NCBI GenBank assembly: GCA_030429045.1
Contig: JAUIEA010000009.1
Coordinates: 1-52,662 of the forward strand
From: Bacteroidia bacterium
Lineage (GTDB): Bacteria; Bacteroidota; Bacteroidia; Chitinophagales; Saprospiraceae
DNA: 52,662 nucleotides
Direction: 5' to 3'
The notes below the pieces were generated by a model. The model had not been told where the DNA came from, did no database searches, and saw only the letters and a program-made list of their open reading frames with translations. Positions 48,390-52,662 of the stretch are shown here, one piece after another; position 1 is the stretch's first letter, and each line of letters begins with the position of its first letter. Both the position numbers and the translations under genes were made by a program.

Positions 48390-48608
48390 ATGACCTCAGA
48401 AGCAGATCGAAAGAAATACCAGGAATGGCATGCGGATCCCCAGAATTGGAAATTGGGCATCTTCTACTACAATAAGGAAGATAAACGGATCCTGCCACCA
48501 AAGCGCATTGGCTGGATGGGCTGGACCATCAATTTTGCCAATCCGTGGTCGGTCCTAATCTTCGTATTCCTCTTGTTGATCATTGCCATTCTGACCATGG
48601 CTTTCTAG
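48390..48608 (+). CDS. Small DUF5808-type membrane protein
   Basis: The 72-aa protein starts at the ATG at 48390 (MTSEADRKKYQEW); an in-frame ATG at 48354 adds 12 residues. It has the DUF5808 pattern, WKLGIFYYNKEDKRILPPKR followed by GWTINFANPWS. One C-terminal transmembrane helix (VLIFVFLLLIIAILTMAF) follows. Function is unknown. Confidence 0.75.
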   Translation: MTSEADRKKYQEWHADPQNWKLGIFYYNKEDKRILPPKRIGWMGWTINFANPWSVLIFVFLLLIIAILTMAF

Positions 48609-48738
48609 CACGTCCGGTACCATAAGGTCTTGCTGCAGTGCCTCGTTCAACTTGCCTTCGTCACCGTCACAAGGTGTACTTTTCATGGCCTCCACGGCTA
48701 CCGTGAAGCGATGTTTTCAAGTTCAATAGCCCCCTCCT

Positions 48739-49071
48739 ATGTTTGCTGTCATTTATTCCTTCAACATCATTCCGGAAAAAGAAGATCAGTTCATTCACGC
48801 CTGGCATGAACTCACCCGATTGATCTATCAACATGAGAACAGTTATGGCTCCCGTTTGCACCGGGAGGAAGAAAACCGGTATATCGCCTATGCCCAATGG
48901 CCGGATAAAGCCACCTGGAAAAATGCGGGACCAAAGCTCCCTCCCGAAGCCGACCCATTTCGGCGTCAGATGCGCGACTGTTGCCAGGAGATCAAAACGC
49001 TGTACGAAATGGAGTTGGTCGATGATCAACTGGCCCAACATCCATTCTCCCTGATGGGTCAAAAATCATGA
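48739..49071 (+). CDS. Antibiotic biosynthesis monooxygenase (ABM)-fold protein
   Basis: The 110-aa protein has the ferredoxin-like dimeric ABM pattern: MFAVIYSFNIIPEKEDQFIH, then AWHELTRLIYQHENSYGSRL, then YIAYAQWPDKATW. Members are often small heme- or quinone-related oxygenases or scaffolds; activity cannot be told here. Its stop overlaps the GNAT start by 4 bp (ATGA), so the two are cotranscribed. Confidence 0.8.
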   Translation: MFAVIYSFNIIPEKEDQFIHAWHELTRLIYQHENSYGSRLHREEENRYIAYAQWPDKATWKNAGPKLPPEADPFRRQMRDCCQEIKTLYEMELVDDQLAQHPFSLMGQKS

Positions 49072-49505
49072 AGAAAGGGATCCTGCGAGAGGCGACCGTT
49101 GACGATATTCCGGCCATTCAGTTTGTGCGGAATGCCGTACAGGAAAACAGGCTTTCGGACCCGGGAAGAGTCACCGATAAAGATGTCCGTCAGTATATCC
49201 TGCACCGGGGAAAAGGATGGGTCTATGTGCATGAAGGCCGTGTTGTGGGGTTTGCAATAGGAGATCTTCAGGATGCCAATATCTGGGCATTGTTTGTTTT
49301 ACCCGAAGCCGAACGAATGGGCATCGGTCGACAGCTCCACGATACAATGGTCAACTGGATGTTTGCGAAAGGTATCGGGACTCTCTGGCTCAGTACTGAT
49401 CCTGGGACGCGGGCAGAGGCATTCTATCGAAACGCCGGATGGATTGAAAAGGGAAAAACGAATTCCGGAGAGGTCTATTTTGAGCTGTCTCGCCCCAGGT
49501 CCTGA
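49068..49505 (+). CDS. GNAT-family N-acetyltransferase
   Basis: The 145-aa protein has the GNAT acetyl-CoA loop VLPEAERMGIGRQLHDTM (Q/R-x-x-G-x-G/A type) at about residues 80-97. The terminal strand motif is FYRNAGWIEKGKTNSGEVYF. The substrate is unknown. It starts within the stop of the ABM gene. The direct repeat TCCTGAAGTCCTGAAGTC lies over its stop codon. Confidence 0.88.
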   Translation: MKKGILREATVDDIPAIQFVRNAVQENRLSDPGRVTDKDVRQYILHRGKGWVYVHEGRVVGFAIGDLQDANIWALFVLPEAERMGIGRQLHDTMVNWMFAKGIGTLWLSTDPGTRAEAFYRNAGWIEKGKTNSGEVYFELSRPRS

Positions 49506-49572
49506 AGTCCTGAAGTCAATATTTTCTGCTATCTTTCTTTGGTCACCTTTATCCAAGTACGAAAAGCAGACC

Positions 49573-49992
49573 ATGAAAGACGTTTATCTCATCCTTCATT
49601 TTATTGGCCTGGCCATGGGTTTGGGCACCAGTTTTGCCAATCTTTTTTTAGGGCGCTCTCTTTCCAAACTGCCCAGGGAGGAAGCGATGAAGATCTCGAT
49701 GCATACCAGTGTCCTGGTCAAAATGGGACTTACCGGATTAGGCCTGCTTATTGTCTCCGGGGTTCTGCTATTGATCCCTGAATGGGAGACCCTCTCCCAC
49801 TGTGCTTTTTTTCTGACGAAACTGGCCCTGGTTGCCGTCCTGACCTTTCTGATCCTGCGGATCAATGGGCATATTCAGGATGCGAAAATCGGAGACCCTG
49901 AAATCCATATGGCCAAAATCCCATTGCTTGGTAAACTTTCCTTTATCATTTCGATCATCATCGTCGTTCTTGCGGTTCTTGTCTTTCATTGA
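49573..49992 (+). CDS. Four-helix membrane protein (DUF2269-like), unknown function
   Basis: The 139-aa protein starts at the ATG at 49573 (MKDVYLILHFIGLAMGLGTS). Four hydrophobic helices are visible at about 5-25, 48-68, 78-96 and 118-138, with a conserved-looking His in the first (LHFIGLAMG). The order resembles small DUF2269/CopD-related membrane proteins. The longer frame from 49273 crosses the GNAT gene and is rejected. Confidence 0.65.
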   Translation: MKDVYLILHFIGLAMGLGTSFANLFLGRSLSKLPREEAMKISMHTSVLVKMGLTGLGLLIVSGVLLLIPEWETLSHCAFFLTKLALVAVLTFLILRINGHIQDAKIGDPEIHMAKIPLLGKLSFIISIIIVVLAVLVFH

Positions 49993-50028
49993 TCGTTCGT
50001 CCTGCACCTCTTTAAAACCACACTCATT

Positions 50029-50430
50029 ATGGCTTCTGGTACGCCCCAAAATCCCTGGAAACTGACCACTCCTCCCGGCTCATCTGCCTATGAAATGTAT
50101 CGGGACCAGAAGGATGGAACAGATGTGATCGTCTGTGTTGTCGGGAAAACAAAACTGCTGTATGATGCCCGATGTATTGACGACCTGCACGCCATGCTGA
50201 AAGCACACGGCGACTGGATGGACATGGGGGGATGCGATGAGCAGAAACCCGCCAAGGAAAATACCGTGGAAGCCTGGGGCCGATCAGAACATAATCCTGT
50301 GGGAGGATGGTATGGATTGAAAAAAGGACTGCGCGGACGATTCGGGGTGTACCTCCCCCCTTTGCTCGAGCATCTTGGCCTGGCCGAGATCACCCACGAA
50401 AAGCGCAACAATAAAATGCGCGCAATTTAA
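50029..50430 (+). CDS. Conserved hypothetical small soluble protein
   Basis: The 133-aa protein has no signal peptide. I do not recognise a family. Visible parts are WKLTTPPGSSAYEMYRDQKD, then a beta strand segment (VIVCVVGKTKLLYDARCIDD), and a Gly-rich, Trp-containing middle (AWGRSEHNPVGGWYGLKKGL). A basic tail (EITHEKRNNKMRAI) closes it. Four Cys/Met residues cluster at GDWMDMGGCDEQ. It starts 37 bp after the membrane protein and 34 bp before the hydrolase gene, so it is probably in the same run. Confidence 0.65.
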   Translation: MASGTPQNPWKLTTPPGSSAYEMYRDQKDGTDVIVCVVGKTKLLYDARCIDDLHAMLKAHGDWMDMGGCDEQKPAKENTVEAWGRSEHNPVGGWYGLKKGLRGRFGVYLPPLLEHLGLAEITHEKRNNKMRAI

Positions 50431-50463
50431 AAGCATCTTCTTTTCTAAAAGAAAATCAACTGC

Positions 50464-51456
50464 ATGAAACAGTTTCTTACACTTGTCATTGTATCTGTTC
50501 TATGCGGATTGAGCCACGCACAAACTACTGGCAGTTTTCAACAGACGATTACATTCGAACAACCGGATTATTCCTTTACGCGAACCCTGTACTTTCATGT
50601 CCCGGACAATTATGATGAGAACAAGGATTACAAACTCGTCGTCGGATTCAGGGGTGGCCCTCATGTGAATGCCGGGCAATTTCGCGACCAGCTTGCCTTC
50701 CTTTCGGACAGCCTGGAGGCCATCATCATGTGCCCGGAAAATTCGGGGCATTTCTGGAATCAGGAAGGACTCACCAAGCAACTTTTCAGATATTCGGTGG
50801 ATACGACCCTGGCACAATATTCCATCGACACCAATTTCATTTACCTCACCGGCCTTTCTTACGGCGGCCGTCATGCGGTCATTGTGTCTATGGATACTGA
50901 CAATGGCCCGATTCCCCCTTTGCGGGGAGTCATTCCATTTGCTGCCGGTTCTGACAGCCAGCTGGAACCGGACTATAACGACATCGAGGACTTCCCACCG
51001 GCCTGTATTTGTATTGGATTAAATGACAGTCAGAATTTCATCACTGTTTCCCAGACCATACATGCGGATATCCAGGCAAACGGCGGCACCTCCTTGCTGA
51101 ATGAAATTCCGGGAGTAGGCCATACGGTGGCCTTTCCCACCTATCCGCAAGAAATGATGAAGTGCCTGAATTTTATTGAGGACCACCACCAGTCGACCGC
51201 GATTAAAAACCATTCTGGAGACATCGTCCCACTGTCCATTGTCCCCAATCCTGCAACGGATCTGATCGCCCTTTTTGGTCCTGATCCGGGAACGGTGTTG
51301 CAGGTTGATATCCTGACCCACTCGGGTGTGATCGTCAAATCAATAACGGGCTATCCTGCGGTGATATCGGTTGCTCCATTTCCACCTGGCATGTACTGGG
51401 TCAGCCTGATCACTCCTTCAGGCCCGGTCACCAGGCCCCTGGTCATCCTTGAATAA
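50464..51456 (+). CDS. Secreted alpha/beta hydrolase (PHB depolymerase/LpqC-like) with T9SS sorting domain
   Basis: The 330-aa protein has a signal peptide (LTLVIVSVLCGLSHAQ). The catalytic Ser132 is in the nucleophile elbow YLTGLSYGGRHAV, with probable Asp188 (GLNDSQN) and His220 (IPGVGHTVAFP). The preceding VVGFRGGPHVNAG forms the oxyanion region. The end (LSIVPNPATDLIALFGPDPG through RPLVILE) is a T9SS type A sorting domain. It probably acts as an extracellular esterase or depolymerase. Confidence 0.85.
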   Translation: MKQFLTLVIVSVLCGLSHAQTTGSFQQTITFEQPDYSFTRTLYFHVPDNYDENKDYKLVVGFRGGPHVNAGQFRDQLAFLSDSLEAIIMCPENSGHFWNQEGLTKQLFRYSVDTTLAQYSIDTNFIYLTGLSYGGRHAVIVSMDTDNGPIPPLRGVIPFAAGSDSQLEPDYNDIEDFPPACICIGLNDSQNFITVSQTIHADIQANGGTSLLNEIPGVGHTVAFPTYPQEMMKCLNFIEDHHQSTAIKNHSGDIVPLSIVPNPATDLIALFGPDPGTVLQVDILTHSGVIVKSITGYPAVISVAPFPPGMYWVSLITPSGPVTRPLVILE

Positions 51457-51497
51457 ATGCCTCCTCATCTTTCTTCAGATAAAAACAATTTACTGAA

Positions 51498-51809
51498 TTG
51501 ACCAATGATGAATTTCGAACATTAGCCCTTGGCTATCCCGAGGCGGTCGAATCCCCGCATTTTGATCGGGCTTCATTTCGCGTCCGGAAAAAAATATTTG
51601 CGACGCTGGTGGAAGATCAGGAACTGGCCTGTTTGATGCTCACCCCGGAAGATCAGGATGTCTTTGTGGCCATGGGTAAGGATGCTGTCTATCCGGTGCC
51701 TAACAAATGGGGTGAAAAGGGGGCGACCTATCTGGACCTTCGGAATGCGGAGCCCCAGCTGATCGCAGATGCGCTGGAGGCGGCCTATCGAAAATTTGTT
51801 CCTGGTTAA
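51498..51809 (+). CDS. MmcQ/YjbR-family protein, TTG start
   Basis: The 103-aa protein begins TNDEFRTLALGYPEAVESPH after its start, the typical MmcQ/YjbR opening. It continues with FRVRKKIFATLVEDQELACL and VPNKWGEKGATYLDLRNAEP. The family is DNA-binding-like in fold (CyaY-like); its role is unclear. The start is TTG at 51498: an in-frame stop lies at 51480-51482 and no ATG occurs in between, while the next in-frame ATG falls in the middle of the domain. It is 41 bp downstream of the hydrolase gene. Confidence 0.82.
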   Translation: MTNDEFRTLALGYPEAVESPHFDRASFRVRKKIFATLVEDQELACLMLTPEDQDVFVAMGKDAVYPVPNKWGEKGATYLDLRNAEPQLIADALEAAYRKFVPG

Positions 51810-51908
51810 CTCAGGTCTATCACCCCAATTTTGACTATTATTTCTCTGTGCTGCTAGATTTGGATTGAACTATTCATCCTAAATTTATACGATGCCAAAC
51901 ACCAATCA

Positions 51909-52662
51909 ATGAATCGTATTCTTTTCAGTCTCATGTTCCTGCTGTCATGTTCTTTGGCAACTACTCAATCCTGTTTTCCAATTGGATCTGCATGGTCTGG
52001 AAATTTTAACGGGTTTGCTGGCGCTGGAATCTGGAAAATGACAGCAGGGGAGGACGTTTGGATCCAGGGACTTCTTTGTCAGTCTGTTCTGTACCGCGAC
52101 TCGTCCTGGAATCCCCTTGGGCAGGCAATTGAAATGATCCGCTATTACCATGATGATGGTGAATTCCTTTATCATGTTCAGGCAAATAATGGTTCCAAAA
52201 CTGAGCTGTATCGTCATTTTCATGTACCCGGTGACACTGTCCTGATCCCGGAACTCTGGCAGGGGTTTAGCTTCGATATTTCCGGGGTAGTCCTGGATAC
52301 CTTCTCGGTCAGCCTGATCGATTCAAGTTGGTTTGCATACACTATAGAATGGTCCTGTGCCTTTGACACGTTTGAAGAATTCGACACCATCTCTGTGATA
52401 CCCGGATTTGGCTGGTTGCCTTGGTTTTCGATGGGCGTCCCTCTCGGCTATATGCCGGGTTGTGGCCTCTTTGATGGAAAATATTACACCCTGTCCTGCG
52501 CCTATGTTCCTGGTCGGGGCCTTTATGGCAGCAGCCCTGATTGTCAGGCTTTGGTCGATCTAACCAACCCTGATCAAGACGATAGAAACGTGATCATTCT
52601 ACCAAATCCGGCTTTGGAGTCCATCCAGCTAGTCGGACTGCCAGACGTGCATGCCATGAGAT
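51909..52662 (+). CDS. Partial secreted protein with T9SS sorting domain, truncated by window edge
   Basis: The frame opens at the ATG at 51909 and stays open to the window end, giving about 251 residues. A signal peptide (MNRILFSLMFLLSCSLATTQ) is followed by a mature part with WKMTAGEDVWIQGLLCQSVL, a metal-like pair YRHFHVPGDTV, and several Cys. The last segment (VIILPNPALESIQLVGLP) is the start of a T9SS type A sorting domain, so only its end is missing. No catalytic motif was recognised. Confidence 0.85.
   Translation, partial: MNRILFSLMFLLSCSLATTQSCFPIGSAWSGNFNGFAGAGIWKMTAGEDVWIQGLLCQSVLYRDSSWNPLGQAIEMIRYYHDDGEFLYHVQANNGSKTELYRHFHVPGDTVLIPELWQGFSFDISGVVLDTFSVSLIDSSWFAYTIEWSCAFDTFEEFDTISVIPGFGWLPWFSMGVPLGYMPGCGLFDGKYYTLSCAYVPGRGLYGSSPDCQALVDLTNPDQDDRNVIILPNPALESIQLVGLPDVHAMR

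Overview
The window looks like chromosomal DNA of a Bacteroidota bacterium, most likely of the Saprospiraceae/Lewinella type. The reasons are: at least eight predicted secreted proteins ending in type IX secretion (T9SS) sorting domains; a giant CHU_C/gliding-type adhesin; an ECF sigma factor paired with an anti-sigma-like beta-barrel protein; a LytS-type sensor with a beta-propeller input and LytTR partner; and exported caspase-TPR proteins. Genes are mostly of moderate GC, with several clearly AT-richer islands. No rRNA, tRNA, CRISPR array or intact insertion sequence was recognised.

Layout. 1-600: non-coding, purine-rich 7-bp tandem repeats. 600-7000: TauE/SafE permease, ECF sigma/anti-sigma pair, PepSY-like protein, small barrel protein, TspO-like membrane protein and an alpha/alpha-toroid cyclase-like protein. 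7000-19050: a minus-strand surface-protein block with a 2165-aa T9SS type B adhesin, a small LuxR-type regulator and three tandem secreted metzincin proteases that share shuffled near-identical modules. 19300-23900: propeller histidine kinase (frameshifted), its overlapping LytTR response regulator, and an RluA-type pseudouridine synthase. 24260-33080: HYR protein, BspA-like repeat protein, beta-propeller protein, and a large TolB-propeller/amidohydrolase. 33250-39840: two exported caspase (C14)-TPR proteins flanking a deleted third copy, a possible amidohydrolase tail remnant and a lipoprotein. 39980-52662: mostly housekeeping genes (PepD, PhoD-like phosphatase, lipid A acyltransferase, ACT protein, FadH-type reductase), then a plus-strand run of small genes and T9SS proteins, ending in a truncated T9SS protein at the right edge.

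The strongest unusual signals are the metzincin trio (conserved flanks around a diverged catalytic core), the caspase-TPR duplication with its internal-deletion pseudogene, the histidine-kinase frameshift sitting inside a 7-bp hairpin, the AT-rich insert inside the giant adhesin gene, and a family of purine-rich repeats that abut the stop codons of plus-strand genes.
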